DNA of 39,306 nucleotides from a virus. Positions 5,839-15,827 of this stretch are shown one piece after another. Made by a program: the position numbers and the translations under genes. The DNA lies in the IMG/VR virus record IMGVR_UViG_3300044796_000322, positions 1 through 39,306 of that record; one strand, 5' to 3'. Below the pieces are notes generated by a model. That model was not told the DNA's origin. It did not search any database and was given only the letters and a program-made list of their open reading frames with translations. Numbering within the stretch: position 1 is the stretch's first letter; each line of letters starts with the position of its first letter.

Positions 5839-7981
5839 TATTACACTTGACTCATTAAAAGCGTTCTTTGATAAGATGGATCCATCTGCTGCCGTTGCTT
5901 TTTTCCAAAAATTGTCTGGCAGTTCTGATAAACTTCGCGAAGCCTTTACAAGCTTGAATAAAATGGCCGAAAATACGAGCAAAGGAATGTCTGCGCTCGG
6001 GCATGAGATGAAAGATAATTTAGTCGTTGATGTTGAAGCGGCAGAAGGGGCAATGAAATCATTTACCGAATCTATCGGAGTAACAGGCGATAAGCTTGTC
6101 ACTATTGGATTGCAAGCGGCTGTTGTTGGAGTCGTATTAAAATCAGGATTACGCCCTGATGCTTTTGAGAAAATATCTAGCGCTACAAATATGGCATCAG
6201 CAAACTTTGACCATATGAAGACAACCTTAACAGGTGTTGGTAAATTATTATCAACATTGCCTGGCAGTGAATGGGTTGCTAAAAAATTAGCAAATCTTGG
6301 CCCGGCTATGGAACTTGCAAACGATGCAAAAAAGCTTGAATCTGGTATGCTGGCAATAGCAAGTGCTTCCGGCGATCTTGGAAATGTTTTTAATCAAATT
6401 GGCAGTGATATGTCAGGTCTTGATGCAAAAATGCAAGATTTTACAATCATAACAAGCGCTGCTGCTAATGCGACAGGAATGACAACGAAAGAAACCGGCC
6501 AATATGCAAGTGAGCTTATGCATATTCCTGGCGCGTTGGATATGATGGTCAAATCAACATCGGCTGGTGGTCAAGAGATGCGTCTTCTTGAAGCTTCGAT
6601 GAAGGTAGCAACCGGAACCGGCCAGGATTTTCACGCAGTATTCAACGAAATAAATACTGTTTATGAAAGATTTGGAACAACCGGACAAAAAGCGCTTGAA
6701 TACGTTTCACGTTTATCATCTGCTTCTCGTGCAATGCAAATGCCTTTACAAATTGTAAAAGAATATACGGAAAGTGCCGCTGATTCATTTAAGTTTCTTG
6801 GTGATAATTCACAGGGGGCTATTTCAATTTTGGGCAATTTTAATGAAGCGTTAAAGGGCAGCGGAATCGGGCCAAAAACAATTGCCGAATTAGCTCAGGT
6901 TGCTACAAAAAGTATTGCAAATATGGGCACCGCACAGCAAGCGTTTTTATCTTCAACGGCAGGTGGAGCCGGTGGGCTTCAAGGCTCTGCTCAAATCGAT
7001 CTTCTCAAAAAGCAAGGAAAAACCGAAGATATCCAAAAAATGGTAGAGGAAAGTCTCAGAAAACAAATGGGAGGAAGACTTGTTTCAACAGAAGAAGCCG
7101 CGAAAGATACAAGCGGTGCAGCAGCCGCGCAGCGTGAAAAACAACTTCTATTGTTGCAAAGCGGTCCAACAAAAATGGCAGACACAAGAGATCAAGCTAT
7201 TGCAATATCTGATGCTATGGCAAAAGGCAAGATAGCTTCATCAAAAATTGCGTCACCGGAAGCAGCATTAAAAGAATCTGTTGATAAAGGAACTGCTCTT
7301 CAAAAGAGACAAACAGATGGTACTGTTCTTCTTACAAATCTTGCGGAGAAACAAGTAATGTATGCGGCGATTACAGCATATGCGGCACAACGTAATCTAA
7401 CAGGATCAAAAGGGCCTGCCAGCGACTTCATTGATAAAACAATGAGACAAGCTACAAGCACTGGAGCAGCTCAACAAATGTTTGCAACAGATAAGCGTAA
7501 AATGCAACATACTGAAGGAACTCCGGAGCAAGAGATCGAGACACTAAAAGATAGCGTAGCTGACGTTCTTAGCAACATATTTGGTAGTAATGCTAAAAAA
7601 GCCGGAGAACAAAAAAGCGCTTTACATAAAGGGGCTACGCCAGCAGGAACATCTCATATGACGCCACATACAGCTGATGACGGCGTGCCATCACATTTTG
7701 GCGCTGCTGTCACGCCTCGTTCCCGTGTTGCCGGAGATATGAGAGCTGATACAGCCGGCGATGCATCAAGAACACCAAGAGGCGGCGCAGGAGGCATTCC
7801 AGGCGGTCGAGGAGAGTCTTCAACGATTCAAGTTCAAGCCGTATGTGCCGAATGCAATAAAAAAATTGCAAAAGCGGTTGCAATAGATATAGTGAATGGC
7901 AAGATTTCAAGAATGCAAAGAGATCAAATCAACGGTGCTCACGGTGTTCATACGGACGCTGTGAACGATGACAGCTACTAA
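5825..7981 (+). CDS. Tape measure protein
   Basis: A 718-aa protein placed right after the frameshifting chaperones, the conserved tape measure slot. It is largely helical and Ala-, Ser-, Lys- and Gly-rich, with a hydrophobic segment near residues 93-110, as in tape measure proteins that help DNA cross the inner membrane. By the usual rule of about 0.15 nm per residue, the tail would be near 110 nm (inference). A Gly/Arg-rich, probably flexible linker (about 636-668) precedes a C-terminal CX2C-X28-HX2H arrangement (Cys674, Cys677, His706, His709), which may bind metal. ATG 5825 overlaps the chaperone frame, and AAGGG nine bases upstream supports the start. The next gene begins 11 bases after its stop. 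Confidence 0.82.
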   Translation: MATADITLDSLKAFFDKMDPSAAVAFFQKLSGSSDKLREAFTSLNKMAENTSKGMSALGHEMKDNLVVDVEAAEGAMKSFTESIGVTGDKLVTIGLQAAVVGVVLKSGLRPDAFEKISSATNMASANFDHMKTTLTGVGKLLSTLPGSEWVAKKLANLGPAMELANDAKKLESGMLAIASASGDLGNVFNQIGSDMSGLDAKMQDFTIITSAAANATGMTTKETGQYASELMHIPGALDMMVKSTSAGGQEMRLLEASMKVATGTGQDFHAVFNEINTVYERFGTTGQKALEYVSRLSSASRAMQMPLQIVKEYTESAADSFKFLGDNSQGAISILGNFNEALKGSGIGPKTIAELAQVATKSIANMGTAQQAFLSSTAGGAGGLQGSAQIDLLKKQGKTEDIQKMVEESLRKQMGGRLVSTEEAAKDTSGAAAAQREKQLLLLQSGPTKMADTRDQAIAISDAMAKGKIASSKIASPEAALKESVDKGTALQKRQTDGTVLLTNLAEKQVMYAAITAYAAQRNLTGSKGPASDFIDKTMRQATSTGAAQQMFATDKRKMQHTEGTPEQEIETLKDSVADVLSNIFGSNAKKAGEQKSALHKGATPAGTSHMTPHTADDGVPSHFGAAVTPRSRVAGDMRADTAGDASRTPRGGAGGIPGGRGESSTIQVQAVCAECNKKIAKAVAIDIVNGKISRMQRDQINGAHGVHTDAVNDDSY

Positions 7982-7992
7982 ATGGATAAACT

Positions 7993-8856
7993 ATGGCTTT
8001 AACACCTTCACAACAAGCTGGCGCATTTCAATCTGGACCTTCTTCATTTACAGCTTCGTCGAATAATTTTGGAACAGAAAGCAAAGTTCACAATTTTAGG
8101 CCGGCAACTAATGTAAGAAATATTATGCATTGGCTTATCCCTCAGGGGCCAGTTGTGCAAATGTATATAAACCCGCAAAATATTTCATATAATTACAAAA
8201 AAGGTATAACTCCCACAAGAACAAAAGGCGGATATACAATACAATATTGGGGCGAAGAGCTTACGGTTCTTAATATCAGCGGAACTACAGGAACATCTGG
8301 AATAGAAGGTATAAATGTTTTAGAAGATTTATACAGAAACGAACAGGTGCAGTTTGATCCGTACGCTTTATATCTGCAATCACAGATAAATCAATCAAAT
8401 CAAAGTCCAAGCCTATCTACATTATTTGGTTCTCCGTCACCAAGCGCAAGTCCTGGTTCAAGTCCTGGTGCAAGTATAGCCGGCGCATTATTAGGTGCCG
8501 CTCAACAAATTGCAGCTCCATCTTCGCAGCAACCACCAACGTTAGCATCATTGGCAATGACTGTTGAAATGTATTGGTCAGGAGAAGTATATCGAGGATT
8601 TTTTACAAGCTTTACTGTAAGGGAAAGCGTTGATCATTTAGGAATGTTTTTTTATGATCTGTCATTCAGCGTAACACAAAAAAGAGGATTCCGTTCGAAC
8701 TTCTTGCCGTGGCATCGTAGCCCAAATAATGGTCCAAGCAATTCAGATCCGCAGTTTGGAACGCCTTATTCATTCGGAACCTTAACAAATGGAAATCAAA
8801 CATCTAATATTCCGCAGCAAAGTAGTTCAGCTATAGATCCGTTTGATATATTTTAA
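7993..8856 (+). CDS. Baseplate/tube-junction protein (hub-associated)
   Basis: A 287-aa protein between the tape measure and the large hub gene. Residues about 55-105 contain a strand pattern seen in phage baseplate proteins: a Met-Tyr-Ile-Asn-Pro-Gln-Asn-Ile-Ser-Tyr segment, an Arg-Thr-Lys-Gly-Gly turn, Gln-Tyr-Trp-Gly-Glu-Glu-Leu, and Ile-Ser-Gly-Thr-Thr-Gly. A Ser/Pro/Gln-rich linker (about 130-180) separates this from a second beta unit (about 185-225), which reads as tube-like strands. In other contractile phages small proteins here form the ring that starts tube assembly or sits on the hub. No LysM or lytic motif was seen. Its own ribosome site is weak (GGAT), so it may depend on coupling to the tape measure gene. 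Confidence 0.6.
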   Translation: MALTPSQQAGAFQSGPSSFTASSNNFGTESKVHNFRPATNVRNIMHWLIPQGPVVQMYINPQNISYNYKKGITPTRTKGGYTIQYWGEELTVLNISGTTGTSGIEGINVLEDLYRNEQVQFDPYALYLQSQINQSNQSPSLSTLFGSPSPSASPGSSPGASIAGALLGAAQQIAAPSSQQPPTLASLAMTVEMYWSGEVYRGFFTSFTVRESVDHLGMFFYDLSFSVTQKRGFRSNFLPWHRSPNNGPSNSDPQFGTPYSFGTLTNGNQTSNIPQQSSSAIDPFDIF

Positions 8857-8873
8857 TACATGAGGAAGATTCG

Positions 8874-11800
8874 ATGAACGCATTTGCAGCGCTTGGAACA
8901 GCAATATTAAACGGAATTAGCAGTCTTGATCCTGGGGCGTTACCAACACCGGATCCGTCTGCACGTCGTTCATATATTGAAGACGGAATGATACGCAATA
9001 TAAGACCACGACTTACAGAAGTCCTTCTTCAAGAACCAAACGTTACGCTTTTATGTAAAAAAAGACAATTTTCTTCATTAGCAGATAATTACAACTATAA
9101 TTTAATGGATGCTGATGAAAAATTATTTGTTAAGGCTACAAAAATATTATTTGATAATAAATGTAAAGCTATCGCTGCATATGAACAACTAACAAACATA
9201 CAAAACATTATAATAAATAGCGGTGGCGCTATAAATGATACATTACTTCCGGCTATCACAAGCTCATCAGATACATTAAGCGGATTACTTGGTCCGAACT
9301 TTTTTGATGGCGCAACGCAATCAGCTTTACAATTGATCAAACAAGTTAAACAATTTTCTGATCCGTCGCCTATAACAACTTGGCTTGCCGATCAAACGCC
9401 GTTTAATTCTGATACTGGCGTTGGTACCGGAGTATTTGAGCTTACAAACGTTCAAAGTTTAAGCTGTACAAATACGGTCCAATTTATGGGAGGAAGGGCC
9501 GATTTTACAATTGAAGATCCTTATAAGCTTATGCTTGTATCAAATGATGATATAGAGCAAGCTATATCTACGGCCTCAAACGCTTATATCCAAAGTTCTT
9601 TTTATCAGCTAACGGAACAAACATTAAATAATAGCATATCTAATTTTCAATCGCAGTTAAATGGCACAAGAACTGGACGAGGAGCGTCTACAATTAGTTT
9701 TGTTATCAATGATAGTTCTTTTTTATATAATAAAGTTCAAGCTATTGTTGATAACACTGCAACGCCAATTAGTTTTAGTTTTAACGGCGGATTATTAGGA
9801 ATAGGTTCTTCTGTCTCTATTGACGCATCTTCAATGCAAGGAGCTAACGGTTTACAAAATCAAGAAGTAGATTTATTTCAACAAATTATACAAAACGTTT
9901 ATTCTTTGCTTGGATTACAGGATAGCGCTAATTCAGGTATATTTCAATCAAATGTAAAAACAAATTATGTGCGTCAGCGTATGAAGCTTGAGTTCGCTAA
10001 TAAACCAATCATACAGCCAATGGATGTTATACATATTTTTATTAGCAGCAAAACAATTACAGATTCACAATTGACGCAAGGATTTAATACAAGTTTTTCT
10101 GGAGCGTTAACACAATTAAATGCAAATATCAGTAATATTCAAAGCTCATATGCCAGTTTAGCAACTGCTTTTGGCGGAAACTCTGGCGGAGGTGCTTATG
10201 CCGAAGAAGAAAAAAATGCCATAGCCGGGCCTAATTTTCCATTGTGGCTATGGCTGCTGATGAGAAATGATTTTACAAGACAAGCGGCAGGAACACACGT
10301 ATTTGCAGGTATCGTTGAAATTGCTAGTCACAGTTATAGCGACGGTAAATATACGCTTAAGGTCAGCGTAAAAGATAATGCTAATTATTTTGATTTTAAT
10401 GTTATAAATGAAAAACCTTCTGTTGATACGTTTGATAGTTCTTTATATGATCCGCTAACTCCTTTTAATCTCAATTTTGATGTGGCGACTGGATTTGCAA
10501 CCGGCGGAACTCCACAATTATTGGATGAAAACGTTTCATTATTCTTATCTAATTCTGCAAAAGCAAAATCTGGTAGATTTAGAGGATCAATTATCGATCA
10601 AGATTCGTGGGGAATTGTTGATGCGGAAAAAGTTGCTTCTAACGTATTTAGAAGAAAATTAAATGATCCTGATGGATTTGTATATAAATGGAAAAAAGGA
10701 ATAGGCTCGTTGACTTTATTTGGCGAACCGCACGCAGCCGGCAATTTTAAGAGTGAAGCAGCTCCTACTCTTACAAAAGATCCGTTCGCCGGACAAGATG
10801 TAATGAATGTTTTATCATTACTTATAACAAATCAACCATATAATTTTAATACTTTTATTAAAGCATCATTAGCGTCAGGTGCATTAAATAAAGATTCATT
10901 AGCTAATAATAATGGAGCACAATCATTCTTTAAGGGGCTTATAAATGATTTGATAAAAACTAATCAATCTTGGGGCAATTTTATCCCATTTAAGAAGTTG
11001 ATTGTAAATCAGAGTAGCTATCAGTTTTTATTGAGTGGTCAGTTTGATATAACAAATGCAAATAATCAAGTTACACAGCTGTTACAGCAAAGAGCTTCGG
11101 CATTTGATGAATTGACATCAATATTGCCACAATTAGCTAATAATCCGCAATTTTACAGAGCTGGTAGTCCCATAAATACTTCAAGCCTTGCCGGTATAAA
11201 CATAAACTCAATATCTACCCTTGGAACGAATATAATTAAGCTGGATGCACAAATACAAGCGCAAACACAATCGTTGGAGACGAGCTTAAATAATCCAAGC
11301 ACACGAAGCGCTGATGGTACTCTAAAGATTTTTGGCAATGACGTTTCCTTTGATTCCGCGCCAAGCAACGGAATATCAAGCACACAAACAGCACAAAATC
11401 AATCAGATTTAAGAAAACAAATAAATTATTTAACGCAAAGAAGACTGTGGAAAGTCAAAGCGAATGAGGATCAAAATCTTTTTATTGTTGATGATTCATA
11501 TGACAAGAACTATGATATTCAGGCGTTTGAAGCAGCCATAAGTGGCGCTCTTGAAACGTTCAAAAGCACGTATTCGAAGGTATCTGACGTTATTAGCCGA
11601 ACAAAAGATCTATTAGGATTAGAAGTGTTTGCTGATAGTCAAGGTCATATACAAGCACGTCCGCCGCAATATAATAGAATGCCGAGCAGCGTATTTAATA
11701 ATATGATTAACGGAAAAAGCACCAAAGGTATTCAGATTTTTCCTGCTTATCTTGAAAGCTTATTCGTTGGTCAGGTTGATGGTCTTGTTAAACAATTACA

Positions 11801-13745
11801 GATTGATGAAGATCAGATAAGAATTAGAGCCGCCGTTCTTGGCTATACTACTGATGATGACGCCAAAATGTTGTTAAGAGGAGCTTTGTCCGGCGGTGGA
11901 GCCAGCAACGTCAATTTTAGCTTTGTAACAGATCCAAATACTGGAACTATAGGCGGAAAAGATATTAGAATATTATTGGCACAATCTAATCCTGATAATA
12001 TGGAGGATAATACAAAACAGGCATTAGGCGCGTTGACAACAGCAATATCTGCACCAATAAACGCTACAGCTAATTTTGATATTGTGCAAAGAGTAAGTAT
12101 AGTTAACTCTCCAGGATTCGCAGGGCTTGGAAATAATCTTTCAAACGATGCTGTGACTGCAATAGGGTTGAGATTGCAACAAGAGACAAGTCAGTCTCCT
12201 CCGACAAGACAAACATTATTACCAAATAGCGGAGGAGCAGCGGTTCCATCACAGCTTGATGTGTTAAATCTTACTACACAAATTGCGCAGTTTGTGAGTG
12301 ATAGGCAAGGTATAATAAGATCATTAGCAGGAGCTATTAAAAATCTAGATCAAGGCTTAGCTCTTAATAAGACCGCAACGTCCAGCAGCGAAGGCGCTAA
12401 TATATTATTTCCAAATCTCGCATCATTAAGCCCCAAAACAATACCAAGTATTATTGAGCATATGATTGAAGATGAAACATATGATGATCTTGGAACTGAC
12501 TCTGGTAAAAGATTTGTTATTACCGATAGTAACATAATTAGTTTTAGTATTACAGAAACTCCTCCGCCATATACAATTATAGAAGTTGACGGCGAAATAG
12601 CAAGTGGATTGGTAAGCGGCCCATCTGGGCTGGAGGTTGGTCAAGGAGGGAATGGTATTTCTGCCGCATTTGCTGCTGATTATGATATGTGGAGAATGTA
12701 TGGATTTAGAGGAGCCCATAATATTCCAATCCATATGTTATCAAGTCCAGAAGGGCAATGCGCACCGTATGCCGTATTTATGCTTAACCAAGCAAGAAAA
12801 AATATATTCAAGGCGCAATTATCAAGCATTGGAAATGAATTCATTCAAGCCGGCGAGGTCTATTATGTTGAAGATTATGATTTATTATTTTATGCCGAAG
12901 CTGTAACACATAATTTTACATACGGACAAGGATACACAACATCAATGTCATTGACATATGGACATAATCCCGGAGAATATATTCCAACGATGCTTGATAT
13001 AATTGGTAAAGGTCTCTATACAAATAGAAGTCAATCTAATTCTGTTAGACACGTTAGAAATGACAACTCAAACAATGATACGGCTTTAACGGTTATTGTG
13101 AATGATCCTAATGTTCCAGTTACTAGTTTTAATCAATTATTTGCTGGCTCTTATGGAAAACAAAATATACAAAACCTTACCAATTTGGCAGCCAGTATCG
13201 TTGGTGTTCTTGCTAATACAACATATGGCGATCAGGCTACGGTAGAATTACGCACATATTTTAATTCTAAAATGGGATTTTCATCGGCTGATCCTGGTTT
13301 AACATCAATAGCCAATTATGTATTATCGTGGATTAAAACGCCATCACAAAGCAACAATGATGGCAGCACCATAATTCCTGCCAATAATATTCCAAAAGGC
13401 TTAGATGTTAGTAAAATAAGCGTTGTTGCTGTAGATATAGGCAGCACTACAGATGTACGCTCTTCTCCTTCATCACAAGCATGGTCGGTTGCGCGAAGTA
13501 TAGCTGCAACCGGAAGTTTACCGATTGCTGCGCCTGGTGTGCAAGCTTCGCTTGGAATAATGCAACAAATGGCTGCATTATTTACAAATGTTTTAGATAT
13601 TTGGGCGGTATTTGCTCCAGCAACAACCGGCACGGTTAGCGGAGGTAATAGTTCGGCGGCGCCTGGCAATCAAGCTGATTTAGACTCTCAAGAGCAATAT
13701 ATAAGTAATTTTAATAAAAGCCTTGGTATAAACGGAGGAACATAA
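8874..13745 (+). CDS. Giant baseplate hub protein (gp27/gpD-like C-terminal region)
   Basis: A 1623-aa protein, several times longer than usual hub proteins (about 350-400 aa in P2 gpD and T4 gp27). Two regions look like hub folds: residues about 364-396 (a strand with Lys-Leu-Glu-Phe and Pro-Met-Asp-Val-Ile) and about 1310-1380, where an Ile-Gln-Ala-Gly-Glu-Val-Tyr-Tyr-Val strand is followed by Ala-Val-Thr-His-Asn-Phe-Thr-Tyr-Gly and Leu-Thr-Tyr-Gly-His. That is a pattern of late-control-D/gp27 proteins, where the trimer supports the spike. The spike gene follows one base later, consistent with this role. The intervening 900 residues are Asn/Gln/Ser-rich with no motif I recognise. They may hold extra ring domains. 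A peptidoglycan hydrolase was looked for and not seen. AGGAAG precedes the ATG. Confidence 0.68.
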   Translation: MNAFAALGTAILNGISSLDPGALPTPDPSARRSYIEDGMIRNIRPRLTEVLLQEPNVTLLCKKRQFSSLADNYNYNLMDADEKLFVKATKILFDNKCKAIAAYEQLTNIQNIIINSGGAINDTLLPAITSSSDTLSGLLGPNFFDGATQSALQLIKQVKQFSDPSPITTWLADQTPFNSDTGVGTGVFELTNVQSLSCTNTVQFMGGRADFTIEDPYKLMLVSNDDIEQAISTASNAYIQSSFYQLTEQTLNNSISNFQSQLNGTRTGRGASTISFVINDSSFLYNKVQAIVDNTATPISFSFNGGLLGIGSSVSIDASSMQGANGLQNQEVDLFQQIIQNVYSLLGLQDSANSGIFQSNVKTNYVRQRMKLEFANKPIIQPMDVIHIFISSKTITDSQLTQGFNTSFSGALTQLNANISNIQSSYASLATAFGGNSGGGAYAEEEKNAIAGPNFPLWLWLLMRNDFTRQAAGTHVFAGIVEIASHSYSDGKYTLKVSVKDNANYFDFNVINEKPSVDTFDSSLYDPLTPFNLNFDVATGFATGGTPQLLDENVSLFLSNSAKAKSGRFRGSIIDQDSWGIVDAEKVASNVFRRKLNDPDGFVYKWKKGIGSLTLFGEPHAAGNFKSEAAPTLTKDPFAGQDVMNVLSLLITNQPYNFNTFIKASLASGALNKDSLANNNGAQSFFKGLINDLIKTNQSWGNFIPFKKLIVNQSSYQFLLSGQFDITNANNQVTQLLQQRASAFDELTSILPQLANNPQFYRAGSPINTSSLAGININSISTLGTNIIKLDAQIQAQTQSLETSLNNPSTRSADGTLKIFGNDVSFDSAPSNGISSTQTAQNQSDLRKQINYLTQRRLWKVKANEDQNLFIVDDSYDKNYDIQAFEAAISGALETFKSTYSKVSDVISRTKDLLGLEVFADSQGHIQARPPQYNRMPSSVFNNMINGKSTKGIQIFPAYLESLFVGQVDGLVKQLQIDEDQIRIRAAVLGYTTDDDAKMLLRGALSGGGASNVNFSFVTDPNTGTIGGKDIRILLAQSNPDNMEDNTKQALGALTTAISAPINATANFDIVQRVSIVNSPGFAGLGNNLSNDAVTAIGLRLQQETSQSPPTRQTLLPNSGGAAVPSQLDVLNLTTQIAQFVSDRQGIIRSLAGAIKNLDQGLALNKTATSSSEGANILFPNLASLSPKTIPSIIEHMIEDETYDDLGTDSGKRFVITDSNIISFSITETPPPYTIIEVDGEIASGLVSGPSGLEVGQGGNGISAAFAADYDMWRMYGFRGAHNIPIHMLSSPEGQCAPYAVFMLNQARKNIFKAQLSSIGNEFIQAGEVYYVEDYDLLFYAEAVTHNFTYGQGYTTSMSLTYGHNPGEYIPTMLDIIGKGLYTNRSQSNSVRHVRNDNSNNDTALTVIVNDPNVPVTSFNQLFAGSYGKQNIQNLTNLAASIVGVLANTTYGDQATVELRTYFNSKMGFSSADPGLTSIANYVLSWIKTPSQSNNDGSTIIPANNIPKGLDVSKISVVAVDIGSTTDVRSSPSSQAWSVARSIAATGSLPIAAPGVQASLGIMQQMAALFTNVLDIWAVFAPATTGTVSGGNSSAAPGNQADLDSQEQYISNFNKSLGINGGT

Positions 13746-13746
13746 A

Positions 13747-15789
13747 ATGGCTAATGATAGGTTAGGTAGTCAAATTGGTCTCTCCAGAAAAGCTACAATA
13801 TTAAAATATAATAACGACGGCACTGTTAGTATAGGATTAAACGAAGGCGGTTTAGCGCAGGTAAGAAATGAGTTTATCGTTCCAATTCCTATGGCATGGA
13901 CAGGACAAGAAGGAGAGTTTCTTGGCGGGTATCCAAGAGTAGGAAGTTCTGTCGTAGCGTCACAAGGACACGGAGGCCAATGGTTTATTATTTCGTATAT
14001 ACCATCAAACTCTGTATTTGATAATACATCAAGTTTTGCTTCGAGCAGCGTCGGACAAAATAGATTATCAGCGTTAAAACCTGGACGTATTTTAGCGCAA
14101 GTTAAAGATGGAACAAGATTGTTTATAGATCCGGCTGTCGGAATACAAGCTGGACAATCAGATAATTTTTTACATTTAGAGCCACATCTTAATGTAATAA
14201 GTCATAATTTTTTATCTGAATTATCATTTACAAACGCAACAAGAAATATTGACGCAACAATTAAGCGCGACTTATTTAATAACTCTAATAGAAATATTAT
14301 CAATTCTACATTAGATTCAGTCGCGTATGATAAAGGATTATATACAATAGGTTTAGATCCTACAATCACATCAAGTCCAATTACATCAGGTCTCAATATA
14401 AGAAACCCTGCCTTGGTAGAAAACAGACAGATTGTTTATGAGTTTTCACAATCTGATACATTTGATGCTGATCAAAGCGAAGTAAATAAATATTCTGGCC
14501 AAGCATCACCTATTTCAGTTTCGTCATTTGTCAGCAGAAGAGATATGAGAACTGATGCATTAAGCTTAAGCTTAGCGTATCCTAACCATTTGATTGAAAC
14601 TATTCAAGGCACAGCTGTTGATATTTTTGGCAATATCGTTGATATAAACAGAGCGCCGCTACCAATTGGTAAAATAAATGCCTTATCATTAAAACAAAAT
14701 ACAGACAAAAGTATCGTATTTGGTAATATTCGTGCAGAATTGAGAAAAAGTATTGCATATCATTTTGAGATAAATGCAAGAAAAGGTGATGGGTATTCAA
14801 CAGTTCTACCTCCGCCAGATGTCAATGTCAACTCTGATTATGGTAGGACAAGAAGCAGATATTTTCACGATATTGATAAAGAAGGTCAATTTAAGCTTAA
14901 TATTCCCGCTTCAAGTGAGATAGGAAATATTCCATTACTTACAAGGCAGGAAAACTTCTCTGTCTTATTGGCCGCAGCAGATAGTTCCAAAGATCCTAAT
15001 GCATTTCTTAAAGGCACAGATAATATAGACATATATCCGGAAAACTTTGCCGGTAAATCTTCTATAAAATTGAGCGCGACAGATAGTGTTCTTGACGGAT
15101 ATTCCGCGCCATCTGATAGAATTACCGGAAATCCTATTACATATGGAACGGCTTTTCACGATATTACAAATACAATCAGCGAGTTTCAAGTAAGCGCTAA
15201 TTATATTAAAGCGGGCAATAGTCTTGTTTCTTTTGATAAAGATAATAGATTAAATACAAATTGGACACCATTAAAACAGGTTGTCTCAAATACAATAATT
15301 GTAGCCGGAGCCAATGCAAATGCTGGCGGGCGTAGCGGTTTGATAAATCTTGATGGTTTTGTAAACGTGAATATTGGTGCTAATACCGTGGACCGTCAAA
15401 GCATATGGCTTGATATGGCTGGCGGAATGGTAAGTAATTTTGGTAGAGATTTGGGTAATATTAGTTGGGCAGGTTCATTTGATGGTGATATATATTGGCA
15501 GATAGGAGGTCCTGGTATCGGAAATCAATACGATTCACGATTCTCAAAACAAAATGATGCATATAGGTCCGGAACGTTAGATATAAGAGTTCTATGTAGC
15601 AATCAACAACATATTTTTCGCATCGGGCCTGAGGGTATTTCTTTGATTTCATCAGGAACACTTACGCTGAGCAGTCAGCAAGATATCATAATAAAAAGTA
15701 ATTCTAATTTATTATTAGAGGCAGAAAATATTGTAATGCACGCCGGAACAACAAAGCGAATTGTAAATAAAATTGGTGACAGTATATGA
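13747..15789 (+). CDS. Baseplate central spike protein (gp5/gpV-like, OB fold plus beta-helix)
   Basis: A 680-aa protein that starts one base after the hub stop, with GGAGG inside the hub gene as ribosome site. Residues about 8-90 match the gp5/VgrG-type OB domain: a variable strand, Ile-Pro-Met-Ala-Trp-Thr-Gly-Gln-Glu-Gly, then Pro-Arg-Val-Gly-Ser-Ser-Val and a Gly-Gly-Gln-Trp-Phe-Ile-Ile segment. The C-terminal 90 residues have the alternating pattern of a triple-stranded beta-helix spike (Gly-Pro-Glu-Gly-Ile-Ser-Leu, Gly-Thr-Leu-Thr-Leu, Gln-Asp-Ile-Ile-Ile, Leu-Leu-Leu-Glu-Ala). The protein would trimerise on the hub and pierce the outer envelope. The middle (about 100-550) is unassigned. 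No lysozyme domain like that of T4 gp5 is apparent. Two Asp-Gly-Tyr tripeptides are present. Confidence 0.82.
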   Translation: MANDRLGSQIGLSRKATILKYNNDGTVSIGLNEGGLAQVRNEFIVPIPMAWTGQEGEFLGGYPRVGSSVVASQGHGGQWFIISYIPSNSVFDNTSSFASSSVGQNRLSALKPGRILAQVKDGTRLFIDPAVGIQAGQSDNFLHLEPHLNVISHNFLSELSFTNATRNIDATIKRDLFNNSNRNIINSTLDSVAYDKGLYTIGLDPTITSSPITSGLNIRNPALVENRQIVYEFSQSDTFDADQSEVNKYSGQASPISVSSFVSRRDMRTDALSLSLAYPNHLIETIQGTAVDIFGNIVDINRAPLPIGKINALSLKQNTDKSIVFGNIRAELRKSIAYHFEINARKGDGYSTVLPPPDVNVNSDYGRTRSRYFHDIDKEGQFKLNIPASSEIGNIPLLTRQENFSVLLAAADSSKDPNAFLKGTDNIDIYPENFAGKSSIKLSATDSVLDGYSAPSDRITGNPITYGTAFHDITNTISEFQVSANYIKAGNSLVSFDKDNRLNTNWTPLKQVVSNTIIVAGANANAGGRSGLINLDGFVNVNIGANTVDRQSIWLDMAGGMVSNFGRDLGNISWAGSFDGDIYWQIGGPGIGNQYDSRFSKQNDAYRSGTLDIRVLCSNQQHIFRIGPEGISLISSGTLTLSSQQDIIIKSNSNLLLEAENIVMHAGTTKRIVNKIGDSI

Positions 15790-15827
15790 AAAATTACTGC
15801 AAAACAAATAAAAAAGTAGGAAGTTAA

